This document shows positions 20,641-31,424 of a stretch of DNA of 64,000 nt, piece after piece. The stretch is from Hymenopellis radicata (Eukaryota > Basidiomycota > Agaricomycetes > Agaricales > Physalacriaceae). The position numbers were made by a program, and so were the translations under genes. The stretch is from assembly GCA_015501595.1 (NCBI GenBank), contig JADNRX010000103.1, forward strand, positions 62,001-126,000, read 5' to 3'. Position 1 is the stretch's first letter. Every line of letters starts with the position of its first letter. Below the pieces are notes generated by a model. That model was not told the origin of the DNA. It was given only the letters and a program-made list of their open reading frames with translations, and ran no database searches.

Positions 20641-21266
20641 TTGTGGGCGGGGAGGGAGCTCCAAGGAACAGCGCGAGTAGTGTTACAAATGCATGAGGGT
20701 TTATATTCGAATTCTGAGCAGCACTAGCTCAGGTCACTGAGGTCATGGGGTTCGTGGATCGGGAAATACGGTACGCAGCTGAGTAATATACTTCCTTTCT
20801 TCCTTCCTCTGAACCCGGACCGTGAGGAAGCGCATCATCACGGGACCGGCCCCGGGGCGAACACCTCCAGGAGTGGCGGGACACAGGCATCAAGGTCCGA
20901 GGTTGGAAATAGACCGGATAGCTGTTAGATCCTTGCTGTTGGATGACTAGCCCTGCCTGCCACAGGCAGAATGTCGCCGACAAAAGACAGGTATTTGCGT
21001 CTGAAGTGAACAGTGCATTAGCAAGTCCTGGTTAAGAGAAATTCGACTTACACAAACATACAAACGCGTTCCAGAGCCCAAAACGCGTCGAAAGTGAAAG
21101 GAAACCTGCAGCTGCCGTGACACTGAGACGCCGATCGTTTTCCACATCCAGGTCATGGTCCGTGCGCACCATCAAAATATGGTCTGCGCTGATGGCGTGG
21201 ATAGAGGTAGGGCGTCTTGGATTGCAAAATATAATTGAAGTTGAAAGGAGTACGACGGTCCCTATA

Positions 21267-21521
21267 CTGTACTATTACGACCTAGTCTTCATGGGGCGTT
21301 ACCCGTTACGCATACTCTTCACAGATGTTGCTCTTCATTCAGGGTCCAATTTCCTTATATGGACAGGCAGGAGCGGCGGCAATAGCCGCCGCCTTGAAAA
21401 ATTTCCTTTTTGGGCCTTACCTGGGGCCCAATTTTGGCCGTTACGCGTTATGGTAGCATGAACTCTTCATTTCACAGGCCCCCGTTACCCGTTATGCGAA
21501 GACTTGCGTGTAATAGTACAG
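21267..21521. mobile_element. 255-bp MITE with TA target duplication
   Basis: Left end CTGTACTATTAC and right end GTAATAGTACAG are exact inverted repeats, preceded and followed by TA. A second block (AGTCTTC) is also inverted further in. The interior has a GGCGGC-AATA-GCCGCC hairpin and copies of CGTTACCCGTTA near both ends. There is no ORF. Terminal CTGTA plus TA duplication fits a Tc1/mariner-type derivative. Confidence 0.72.
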
Positions 21522-21540
21522 TATCAAAGTTGAAGAGGCC

Positions 21541-22009
21541 AGATCCAGAAAGAGATTGTTGAACTTGAAGCGTTCCAACAGTGGTTCGACGCGTCTCCAG
21601 TTCACAAGCAAGTCAGACAGAAAGCACAAGTCGCCGAGTTCACTCAATAGTCCAGAGATTGGACGAGTGGCCTTTGTCTTCTGCGCCCTCAAAGACTATG
21701 TTATGACGACTTTTAAGGACGCCGCCCCTCTCATCGACACTCCCCTTCGAATTTGGTCTACCAAATTATGGGCTTGATCAGGCGGCCAATTCCCGTAACT
21801 TGGCCGAACGGGACATGGGAGGAGTACCTGCATCGCGGTCTGGTCCCTGTCAAAGACCTCCCAAAAAACCGCGTCGCAAACAGCCTCCACCGCCCGTCGA
21901 TGATGGGTACCAGACGCACGAGGAACGCGACTACAAGCTTGATGACCCGCGGACGACGAAGCGGCAGAAAAGGCTGCGGAAGTATATGGCGGAGAACAAT
22001 GAACATTAA
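21541..22009 (+). other. Possible gene remnant (helical, charged)
   Basis: Just right of the MITE the plus strand reads KEIVELEAFQQWFDASPVHK before a stop at about 21650. A later piece ends EERDYKLDDPRTTKRQKRLR ... NNEH-stop at 22009. Both look like real charged helical protein but lie in different frames and no family was recognised. The segments 20730-21260 and 22010-22455 hold no supportable gene, apart from the repeat fragment near 22140. Confidence 0.25.
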
Positions 22010-22455
22010 TGAACCATCGACGCCCGTCCCTCTCTATGCACAGGACACTATTTTCTACTAACGCGAAGAGCTGTCCGTTTGTTAAACTGCTTTACTTACC
22101 AGAACCTGGCACATCGCGCGTTTCAAAACCGTCGCATGTCTAGATCCCGCACAAGACTCTCAGTCATCTATCGCGATTCCCTCGCCAACATCAACATTCT
22201 ACGAATCTCGGTTGTGGAACAGTAAGTATCTTACCCTCGTTGACAGTGTTATAGCAACTTAGCACTTCATAGGCTGTGAACCAGGGAACAATCCCAAAGC
22301 GTGCACGTCATTGCAATCCTAGATTCGGCACCATATCACTGTGTCTATGCGGAGCAATCAGGTATATCCACACAAATATGCGATAAAGAGCTATAGAACA
22401 GGAAGAGAGATAATTACAGTCATGCTTTCAGATCCAACAAATCGTCTGTGATTCT

Positions 22456-23783
22456 TCAACATCTCGTCACAATGCCATCGAACGGACCGCTGTGATCACC
22501 CAAATCTCCGGCGAAGATGTTGGGTACAGCGCCAGTCGTGCATGCTTCATCTGTATTGTCTTGACCTGAAGGGTTGTCCTATCAGTCGACAGAACGGATC
22601 ATCCAGAGAATCCAGCCTACCTGGACAGGAGTTCCAAGCATCGGAATCATCAATGTGAACCTCTCCGGATGGCTGATGATATCCCAAACCGCGACCAGGT
22701 AATATTGGAACGGGATCCTGCCGGGACGAACAAATCAGCATCACCCCTCGTCGTCTTAAATTAGATCGCGTCTCGACGCACTTGTTATTGACGTGCGTCA
22801 GCTGAGTTCCGTATGTGCCATCCATGTAGTCGGCGAATGCTTGATTCCCAACTCGAGGCAGTCCATAACCGACGAAGCGATATGTAGGATTAGGCAGATG
22901 CAGCGGGAGGTACATGGCGTCCAAGAGAGAGAGTGCAGCGCCTGTTGATCGTGTTGGTTAGCGTAGTAGTGGCAAGCTGAGGGGAAGAGTGCAACACTCG
23001 CCAAGGGAATGCCCTATAAGGGTAACACTGTCTGCTCCGTTATCCGAAAGAGCCGTCGTGACAGCAGCCAGAATGGCTTCGGCAGTTCTGTGGGCCGTCA
23101 AATAACATCCGGCCACGCAAGTTACAGTGCAAGCTTACTGTGCTTGAGTACTTGCGAAGCCGGCATGAACCTGAATGTCCGAGCTGATACCCGGGAAGAG
23201 GTCCGAGTCCAGAGAGTCGAAGACTAGATTGCCGTCCGTGAGAAGGGCTTCGCTATGAAGATGATTGAAGGCGTAAGAATCAGTGTATGAAGGGCGCGGC
23301 GAAGCCTGACATTTCTGAAGGGTTCGTTCCCTGGTGTGCCACAACCACGCTCTACCAAATCAGAGTTAAATATATGACGAAGTGACAGACCAAGACGTAC
23401 AGCTAATGATGGCGAGTACCCGGCGTACCCTTAATGTAAAACATGAGATAGATGTCTGTCGATATCATGGACAGTCCGCTTACAGAACTGCACGTCAGAA
23501 CCGTCTCCTCCGGATGCGACTGGTATGAAATCCGAGTTGGCATTACAATTAGCTGGAGGAGCAGGCTAAGGTGGTGAATTTGGACCGCGTCGATCTTACT
23601 CACTGCCACAGCTCCAGGCCAGCGTCGTGGACGGCTCACAGTACCCAGCAGAGCGGCGAAGTACGTGTAAGGCGCGAAGGCGTCGATCTGGGCGGCGCTT
23701 AGCTGCGTGATGCTTTGCCTTGGCGTTGGCGTAGCATGAGCAAGCGCGCCCCAGAACAGGTAGGCGAAAACAGCACCGAGCAT
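22456..23783 (-). CDS. Secreted class 3 lipase (alpha/beta hydrolase)
   Basis: ATG at 23783 gives MLGAVFAYLFWGALAHA (signal peptide), then the conserved QIDAFAPYTYFA. About nine exons can be chained by motif: YCEPS.TLAWSCG, FWYAGYSPSLA, SVVVAHQGTNPSE, DLFPGISSDIQVHAGF, TLIGHSLG (nucleophile Ser), LHLPNPTYRFVGYGLPRVGN, DPVPILPGRGLGYHQPSGEVH (catalytic Asp/His region), QDNTDEACTTGAVPN and PFDGIVTRC-stop. The intron directly after GHSLG appears to be GC-AG (22942-23001). One missing base near 23655 breaks exon 1. Predicted to hydrolyse lipid or feruloyl esters outside the cell. A second lipase lies at 27.6 kb, and GH5 lies between them. Confidence 0.82.
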
Positions 23784-24252
23784 CGTAGAGACTGCGGCCT
23801 GGAAGATAGGCAGACGTGAGGCTTGAACCACAGTAACATGCAGAATAAGCGCACCTCTTATATTCCCGCCTGGTTTCATGCGGAGACTCCCAGCTCAAGT
23901 TCGTCCATTGACTCTCCACATGGAAAGCACACAAGCATGCTCGTAAGTTGAAGTAGAGGAAGCTCTAGCTGCAAACAGAGACATATGGAAACGCGCTGCG
24001 CATTCAGTACGCCACGCGTTGTGGAGCCTTGAGTAATGTGCTATAGAAAGAAAAGTCAGCGAATCTGTTAAATCAACAGTCCATCTGTTGTTGATGCATC
24101 ATTCAGTGCACGACAGAGAGCATGTTTTCAATCACGACAATCATCGGAGATGAGACGATATATCTTATTGTGGCCGCAAGTCTAAAACCTAAAGATGAGG
24201 AGGCGGATAATATTAATAATTACGCGGCAAATCAATCCATATCGCAGAGCAT
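23784..24252. other. Intergenic, lipase promoter side; nothing recognised
   Basis: The lipase 5' side meets the 3' end of the GH5 gene. No TATA box, repeat or RNA could be supported. Confidence 0.4.
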
Positions 24253-26429
24253 CTACCCCATGTATGCGTCACAAACATTGGGGTCGTGAACCTTTGCAGG
24301 ATCACGAGTAAGGTACCCTTCGTTAACGCCTGTGAAGTAGGACCTGTCAACACGCGGACAGTCAGACATGTGGCCTTCCATGAACGTGGGGATAGCCTCA
24401 CCATTGCCTAGCTACAGCCGTTTGAGAAATCTCTATCTTGAAATTCCAGAACTATAAACACGCTCGTGATTGAATACCTATCAGCCAACGGAAACGACTT
24501 ACGATCCAGCCGGCCCCTTGGAGTATGCAAGCTTCTGCGCGTCTGCCCATTTGAACAAGAATTCATCCGTTGCGTTGAATTCGGTAGGCAGGCCCCATTC
24601 TGCGGAATATGTCGCGTCATTCAAGATATCCGACAATGTACAATGAGTGAAGGCACCTCCAAATACTAATGGGCTGTTTCCGAGAGCAGCGTCGGCTTGA
24701 ATGCGGTTTAGATCTGCGTTTGGCGTGAGGGATCTGCTGAAGCCCAAAAGAGACCCGTACTGCATATGCTCTTCATGTAAGCTTCTTCGTTGGCATCAGC
24801 AACACCCTGGACAGTCATCAAATCAACCATGAAGGTCTACAAGTTCGTAAAAGCGTACCCCAAAGCTGAAAGTAGATGAGAATGTTGAGAATATGATCTG
24901 CAACCACTTCGCGAACTCACCTGTAGTACAGATGGTTGTCGTACAACTGTGGACCCATCTCGGCATCGTGGGGATTGGGTGGATTGTTGTATTGCCAATT
25001 TATATCCATGAACCTAGGACGCGGTTCATAAACGTTATAAACACTCGACCGTTAAGGAAGAGACTTACAACGTAACTAGTGGAGAACATGAACCTTGCGG
25101 TTGGAACGACTTTGTCAGACTGTCAATAGAGAATTGCACGCCAAGTTGCTGAAGGATTGGTCCGGTTTCGAGCATTGCTTCTCGTAACATATCATCGGAG
25201 GCGTCAGAAGCGGCTTCGATTATCGCGGCGGTGACATTTGTAGCGTCTCGTTTAAAGAGGCCATTGATGCCTAGGCCTGCTTCTACTACCCGAACGACCC
25301 GAACGAAATTCTTCTGGACTTGGATGGCTAAGTAATAGATCGCGAGCATGATACTGAGCACTTACAGCGGCCGTACCCAGGGGTCATGTTCGCGTCCATG
25401 ATAGGTTCATTGACGGCCTCAATAGCCACGACGCTGGCGAAATCGGGATCGACATGGGAGAGGGTAGTCATTACGGCTGTCCAAATAAGGGCTCGGAGAT
25501 AGTTGAAATCGGTCTGAGAGGCGATGAGAAGAGCTTGTTTGACGACGAAGACGACGTACATAAAATTCCACGTCCGCTGTACAGCTGGAAATCCCGAGGA
25601 GTTGAGACCGATATCGCCGAAGAGCATAAAAACGCATACTGGCCAGTGAACATTTGGTTTGGACTCTGGACGCCAGGGGAGTGCATGGTGGTCCAAGATG
25701 ACGGCGATGCCGGCGTCCGCCAATTGTCGAAGTCCGCGTTTCTGAAGATGAATGAGTGCTCTTATGATGGCGTAGGATGATCCACACCAAATGCGCTAAT
25801 CCGCCAACGGGGTAGACTCCGACGATCGGTTCACCAAGGCCTCAACAATCCAATAACCGAGCTAAAAGTTTTGTTTACACGGCAAATCTATAGTTGAAAT
25901 TAGGCACCCACAGGAATGCGAACTGTGTTAATCCCGTTTTCGACAAGCTGCTCTACATCTGCCTCGTTAAACCATGATTCCCTTTGAAATTAAGTAGAGA
26001 AATATTTTTGAGACCACCGAACATACCAATGTTTGGCAAAAGTGGCGTCGGCAGTGTCAGGAAAAGTACGGACTAAGTCACTTGGAAGATATCAGCGATA
26101 TTAGTGTCACCTAGTGCAGAAGAAACTTACAACTCGGATCTGATACACTGAGAGCAATCAGCACAGTTTTGCCCCCCATCTCGATCCACTCTGCAAGCGA
26201 AATGGTTTGTTAATGGCGCCATGTCGAAGTGATCCCCATACCGTCCGGTAGTATCCACGGTTCAAGAAGGAGCCTGGCCAAGTATGTAAATGAGTGGGGA
26301 CGCATTATTCATATGCGTTGAGGACATACATCCTCCAAGGTTTACACCATAAATCTTCTCGGGAAATGCGGCCTTTCCGACGAGAAAGATAGTGAACAGA
26401 AGGCACGCCGCTAGCATAGACGTGAACAT
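24253..26429 (-). CDS. Secreted GH5 exo-beta-1,3-glucanase-like glycosidase
   Basis: The ATG at 26429 gives MFTSMLAACLLFTIFLVGKA, a signal peptide followed by the family start FPEKIYGVNLGG. Successive exons read WLLLEPWILPD, EWIEMGG, LVRTFPDTADATFAKHW, NEADVEQLVENGINTVRIP, LGYWIVEALVNR, AGIAVILDHHALP, LIWTAVMTTLSHVDPDF and VAIEAVNEPIMD (acid/base Glu in NEP). Then come GPQLYDNHLYY, a junction giving FGEWGLPTEF (nucleophile Glu), WADAQKLAYSKG, FWNFKIEIS, YLTRDPAKVHDPNVC and a stop at 24253. Two single-base problems in homopolymers (extra C near 25677, missing G near 24515) break the frame. Upstream ORF pieces at 26470-26767 (MDDSKRGCLAIK, then a second hydrophobic run) could be an alternative N-terminal anchor. 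Likely acts on fungal cell-wall beta-glucan. Confidence 0.82.
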
Positions 26430-26767
26430 TAAAGGAGAGTGATATGACGGCGGTGACGCCAACGACGAGAGCAACTAAACGAGCGAAAGCGAGTCTACGA
26501 ATCGGTACAGCAATCAGTAAGCGATGAGGGATAGACGAAGTGAAGTACATACCCGCAGTGGTATAAAGCGAGAGACTGGGGGGGCAATCGGAAGAGAACG
26601 TCGAGATATGAGGTAAATAGTACGACGGAAAGGAGGATCGACGGGGTGAAAGTAGAAACTCGATCGAACGACACGCGAACGGATCGATGTCCTGGAGGCA
26701 GGTCAACTTTCTGTTAGGATGAAAGACCTACCTTTATAGCGAGGCAGCCTCGCTTCGAATCGTCCAT

Positions 26768-27568
26768 CGAATGCGGCACCTTGGCTGGGAAGGTAACGCT
26801 AAAAGAGCACTTCTCTGGGAAAGTGGCCAGAAAGTCGGCGAAAGACCGGGCGAGAAGTGGACGCGAGGAACGCGACGGCACGATCGCGTAATTATAACAG
26901 AGGGCGCGCGTAATACGCGTCTGCAGCAACACGCCCTGACCTGACGTGCAGTCAAGTGATCAAAAAAGCGTTTTTTCAGAGCAAGTCTATTCACAGGTCC
27001 ATATGGTACTGAGGGCACTTGGGGCTGGTTTTGTCGAACGAGAAAGACGTTTTGGAAAAGCGTATTGTTCGGATAGATTGGACTGCGGGCATCCATCAAC
27101 TGGAACCACCGAACAAGAGCGTCAAACATATGCGCTACTGGGGCCGTTCAAGACCGGTATATAAGGCGATAAATTGAAGTTTTCCTGGCCTTGAAAAGGG
27201 AAAGTGGTAAAAAGTAGCTTTTCTCTTCCGATCATCGGTCTTCACGCACGTGTCGCGTCCCACGCCTGCCAGGCAGTCATCTTGCAGTCATCCCCGCATG
27301 ACAGAGCAATCTGGGGAATAACACCATGCGGACTGTGTTCTTGCAGGTATATCTAGGTATATATAGAAGGTATTCACCTTTCCACGTTCCAGAGCGGAAC
27401 CTTCAGCAGGACCAGCAGACCGATGACCCGATATGAGGAAACCGGAGTGCCTGGTATTCTTTCTGAATCTGATAGTGACTGGACATTTGACAATGACGGC
27501 CTCGTCATCTCTTATTCTGGTATTTAAACTAAGCGCCATGCGTTTATGCTCTAGCCCGGTCCTCCACC
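26768..27568. other. Intergenic between GH5 and lipase 2
   Basis: Divergent promoter region of GH5 and the plus-strand lipase. A minus-strand ORF (27129-26734) runs through it but its composition does not look coding. No TATA box or repeat stands out. Confidence 0.35.
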
Positions 27569-28831
27569 ATGGTCATCCTCCTCCGGTTCCTGTCGAGCGC
27601 GTTGATTCTTGCCCAAGCGTCTTGTCTTCGCCAATCGACCCACTTCTCGAAGCTCGTCAATCTATTACTACGCTCAGCGAGTGCGATAGCCGCTTTCAAA
27701 CCGTACTCGTTCTATGCTAGTGCTGCGTATTGCAAACCTTCGGTGACCTTAACTTGGACATGCGGCAGTAAGCTCTTCTCGTTCACGTCGTGGTCTGCTG
27801 ACATCGTACGGGCAGGTAACTGTGATGCCAATTCGCACTTTCAGCCCGTAGCGTCGGGAGGTAACGGGACTCGGTACAGTTCTGGTATGTGGGCTACGAC
27901 CCCAGCCTCAAGGCCGTCATCGTGGGTCATCAGGGAACCGACACGTCGAAGCTGTCAGTATGAAAGAGACAACTTCCCCTGCATTTAACGACGTCGTTAC
28001 ATAGATTGCCCCTCATCACCGATGCATCTATCTTCCTCAAGAAGTTGGACATAAGCTTTTCCCTGGTATTGGTTCCGACATCAAGGTTCACGAGGGCTTT
28101 GGGAGTCTCAAGCAGAGTGCGTTATTCTTGCGATTAATTCACTTGAGGGCTCACTATATCTCAAGTTCCGCGACACAAGTCCTAGCAGCCGTCGAAAGCG
28201 CCATGTCGACACATTCCACGAGTACAGTGACAGTCGTCGGCCATTCCCTCGGCGGTGGGATTGCGCTCATCGGGGGCGTGTACCTCGACCTTCAGCTACC
28301 ATCTGCCAACGTTTCTGTCGTCACCTACGGAATGCCTCGCGTACGCACTTCAATTGTTCATCTAAAAACAACTGACGTCGCAACAGGTTGGGAATCAAGA
28401 ATTCGCCGACTATGTTGACGCGCATCTGTCAGTCTCGCATGTAAACAACAAAAGAAGATGTTGTTCCCATCTTGCCAGGTCAGCCGAGTGTCGATGATGT
28501 ATGGCGTTCGTAATCATGTCGAATCTTCTTACAAATAGGACGTTCTCTGGGCTACCATCATTGTTTCGGAGAAAAAGCATATTCTGGACTCTGGAGCATG
28601 GGTAGCTTGCCCAGGTAAGTTTCGTGACGTGCCCGACTAATCGTGTTTCCTGATGCCCGCTCCTTTAGGGCAAGACAACACCGATTCACAATGTACTACC
28701 GGAGATGTTAAGAGCCTCTTTGAGGGTGATGCCGATGATCATGATGGTGCGACTCATGGTTCTCTGACATATAACATTTTTGATTGACACTGACGCCAGG
28801 CCCATATGACGGAGTCAACATGGGATGCTGA
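27569..28831 (+). CDS. Class 3 lipase, second copy, frame-damaged
   Basis: ATG at 27569, MVILLRFLSSALILAQAS, is a signal peptide. Motifs follow in order: SSPIDPLLEARQSITTLS, AFKPYSFYASAAYC, WTCG, NCDANSHFQPVASGGNG, YVGYDPSLKAVIVGHQGTD, LPLITDASIFLKKLD, SDIKVHEGFGS, VTVVGHSLGGGIAL (nucleophile Ser), VTYGMPRV, VGNQEFADYVDAHL, VKSLFEGDADDHDG and PYDGVNMGC-stop at 28829. At least four single-base indels (near 27618, 27680, 27873 and 28067) prevent continuous translation, but no nonsense substitution was noticed. It is a close family relative of the 22.5-23.8 kb lipase, in opposite orientation. Confidence 0.78.
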
Positions 28832-29088
28832 CGTCTGTACCCCCATAAATCTAGAGAGGCTGGTATATGAAGAACGTCGACATAACGAACTACATACCTT
28901 GACATCCACCCGAGCAGAAATCATGCTAACAAGGAAACGAAACGAATTCTAACGATCATGATACTGAACAGCCTACTTTCCTGCATGTCACAAGGTCGGT
29001 CAAGATTGGGAACGTTGTACATGAATTAATTAATGTGCCGCACTATGGATACACGAAATGGAAACGATGATATAGATACCCGTAAACT

Positions 29089-30164
29089 CTACTCCCAAGG
29101 CGTGTTGGCCAAACCAACGGCACCAGCGTTCTCGACAAGGGTGAACGTGCGCGGCGCCTCCCCGGCCTTCTTCGCCTTGGCTTCAGCAGGGAGTCCTTCT
29201 GTCCCTAGGAATCCTGCCATTGCCAAGCTCTTGCCCAAAAGCGAGACCTGTGTGGCGCAGTCAGCTTCAGTTTAGCTCGTGTTTTCCAGGAGAAGCGTAC
29301 TTTGATCTCCACGGCGGAGGTGAAGTGCGAGAGGACGCCTGTGATAGAGCTGCAAGGAGGTTAGATGATGCAGCACAAAATATTGCGTGCAAGGCGCACG
29401 TAAAGACGGTCTCTGTCATCCGCTTCTCCGCTCTGTTGGTTCCAGCGATAACGGCGGGGCGATACATGATAGCGTCGGAATATCCCAAGCCGGAGAGTTC
29501 TTGTTCTGTGAGCCCCTTGCTCCTGAAAGGCAGCGTTAGTCACCAAGTCACTTTATGGGATGCAGCACGAACCGAGAGTATAGCACAGAAGATTTAGGAT
29601 CGGCCCCGATAGACTGACATTACGCTGTAAGAATGGTAGAGGAATAGATATGGAAATGAACGCACGGAACAATACACTACACGCTGTGTCAGTCCTTCAA
29701 CGCGCGCTTCTTTCGCAGAGTTGACGACATATCTAAAGGGAATATAGGAAAACTCGTGAACGATCATTGGAAACTCACGTTCTGTCAATCTTCTCGAACG
29801 CCTCTGCGCTGCCAGCACTCTTCTTGTTCGTTCCCAAGCTAGAGGAATGTTAATATCTATCAACAAAAATATTTGTACCCTCACGTGATAAACACGACAT
29901 CCCACTTTCCGTCTTTCAACCCGGACTCGCGAGCTTCTCAAAGTCGATGTTCTTCTGCTCTAGCTTTTCCTTTCCTGCTCCCAACGACGATATGTCCGTG
30001 AGTCTGCGTCCATACTCGCCGACTTTGCTGTAGTGCGACGAAGCTAGCAGTTCTCTGAGGACGTTCGAGCCAACCTGGCCAGTGGCGCCAATGATCAGGC
30101 AGTTTTCGCAGACATCATTCAGGCTGTGGGTGGTGGTTGTGAAGGGAATAAGGTATGTCTCCAT
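29089..30164 (-). CDS. FMP52/HTATIP2-like NAD(P)-binding protein
   Basis: ATG at 30164 (METYLIPFTTTT) precedes the Rossmann motif LIIGATGQVGSNVLRELLASS and SHYSKVGEYGRR. Further exons: GKWDVVFIT, LGTNKKSAGSAEAFEKIDR, YVVNSAKEARVEGLTQRVVY, SIGADPKSSVLYSR, SKGLTEQELSGLGYSDAIMY, RPAVIAGTNRAEKR, ITGVLSHFTSAVEIK, VSLLGKSLAMAGFLGTEG and LANTPWE-stop at 29089. All introns are about 40-60 nt. One base appears missing near 29921 (CCGGGTTG where CCGGGGTTG would be in frame). The family is extended/atypical short-chain dehydrogenases (yeast FMP52, mitochondrial; human HTATIP2), with substrate unknown. A decayed copy lies at 8.3 kb. Confidence 0.78.
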
Positions 30165-30990
30165 TGTGTTGTCTTGGGCTTTAACAAGGCGGAAATCTGC
30201 CGGCCGTGCGACAGCGGCGACACGGCTGTTGCCGAGGCCGCTGTTCTCGCTCTCGTTCTGTGTTTGTACGCCCAAGGACTCCTAGGATCTCTTTTGTTAT
30301 CGACCATCCTGTATGGAATGACATGGAACAAAGACGGAAGGGTACCCAAGAACGGAACTCGAATAGCGCCATCGGAGCAGTGTGGCGGTGAAACGATCAG
30401 TGCCTGTCTCCGAGTCTTTCATCTCAGTCTACAACACTGCTCTTGTCTTCTTGTCACCTGTTTCAGTACGCGTACTGCTTCCAATCGTAATTTTAGCGCT
30501 TGCCACCGGACAGGTAGAAATACATCATCAGGTAGCCTCGAATATTCTGTCCTGCGTTCGGCATGGTCAATGAGGCTGCGACGACGTCGACTTTCAACCC
30601 GCCTCGAACACGTTGTCACCTTCGCTGGAGCTGAGTCACGACGACTCAGGAGACTGATAGTTGATGTTTCCCGAAAACATTACAAGGCTGGTTGGAAGTC
30701 ATGTCGAATTCACAGGCCTTTAAATGTTGCCACGTAGTGTTGATTCTTCGCCTTGACGCCTTGGAGACCCAGCCTCGTTACTGCCAATTGTCTTCCTTGC
30801 GCATCTCGCTAGGCTTTAGTACTTATGGTCGGCCTCTTTGACGTCCCACTCCGACCTGGGATGCACCTTTGTGTGACGCGCTTGAGACGCTCCACTGACA
30901 TCAAAGTCATCATCGTATAATTCATTTCATTATCTTTTTGATTCCGCGATATATGCGTCATGGGCGCCACTGGCGTCATGGAGCGCTTCG
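30165..30990. other. Intergenic; no supported gene
   Basis: A plus-strand ORF spans 30126-30737 but it overlaps the FMP52-like 5' end and shows no family signature or intron logic. The rest is upstream sequence of the small gene at 31.1 kb. Confidence 0.35.
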
Positions 30991-30993
30991 ACC

Positions 30994-31002
30994 TTTATAA
31001 AG
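30994..31002 (+). promoter_or_regulatory. TATA box of the small membrane-protein gene
   Basis: TTTATAAAG, about 100 bp before the ATG at 31094 and followed by a C/A-rich leader. The clean TATA box suggests an inducible, strongly expressed gene. Confidence 0.55.
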
Positions 31003-31093
31003 AGCTCGTCTTCATTGAACTCTACCCCACAATCCACCCAATCATAGTCACAAACAACAGCATCTTCACACTTAACAAACACCTCTTATCAAT

Positions 31094-31424
31094 ATGGTGA
31101 GTCTGTTGTCCTAGAGTGCTTCTGCGTCGCGTCTAATTACGAGCGTCTACAGGGATCCATCTTTAGCGCAATAGGTCGCGGCCTCAACGCCATCATCTCT
31201 GCTATTGCCAACGTTCTCATGGCCATCGTCGGTGCCATCACCACCGTACGTGTTGGATTTGCTCCTCAATCGTGTCTGTGTCGTTGACTTGGCGTATTCA
31301 GGTCATCGTCACGATATTCGACGTGATCATGGACATTATATGCTGCCGTTGCGGGTCCGGCAGGCGCCGCGCTGGGACTCGCAGAGGTTTCGGTAGCCGT
31401 AGACGTGGCGGCGCGACTTTTTAG
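31094..31424 (+). CDS. 72-residue membrane protein, ATG-only first exon
   Basis: The first coding exon is only the start codon (31094-31096), followed directly by a GT-AG intron (31097-31152). Exon 2 (31153-31245) encodes GSIFSAIGRGLNAIISAIA and NVLMAIVGAITT. After an intron (31246-31301), exon 3 (31302-31424) encodes VIVTIFDVIMDIICCRC, then GSGRRRAGTRRGFGSRRRGG and ATF. The layout is a long amphipathic/hydrophobic helix, a CCRC cluster (palmitoylation or metal possible), then an Arg/Gly-rich tail. I recognise this as the style of a small multicopy family of Agaricomycetes with no known function. The splice signals are clean, so the model is good. Confidence 0.78.

Noticed and set aside
30126..30737. 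203-codon plus-strand ORF
   Set aside because: Overlaps the 5' end of the FMP52-like gene antisense and has no signature, promoter or splice logic.
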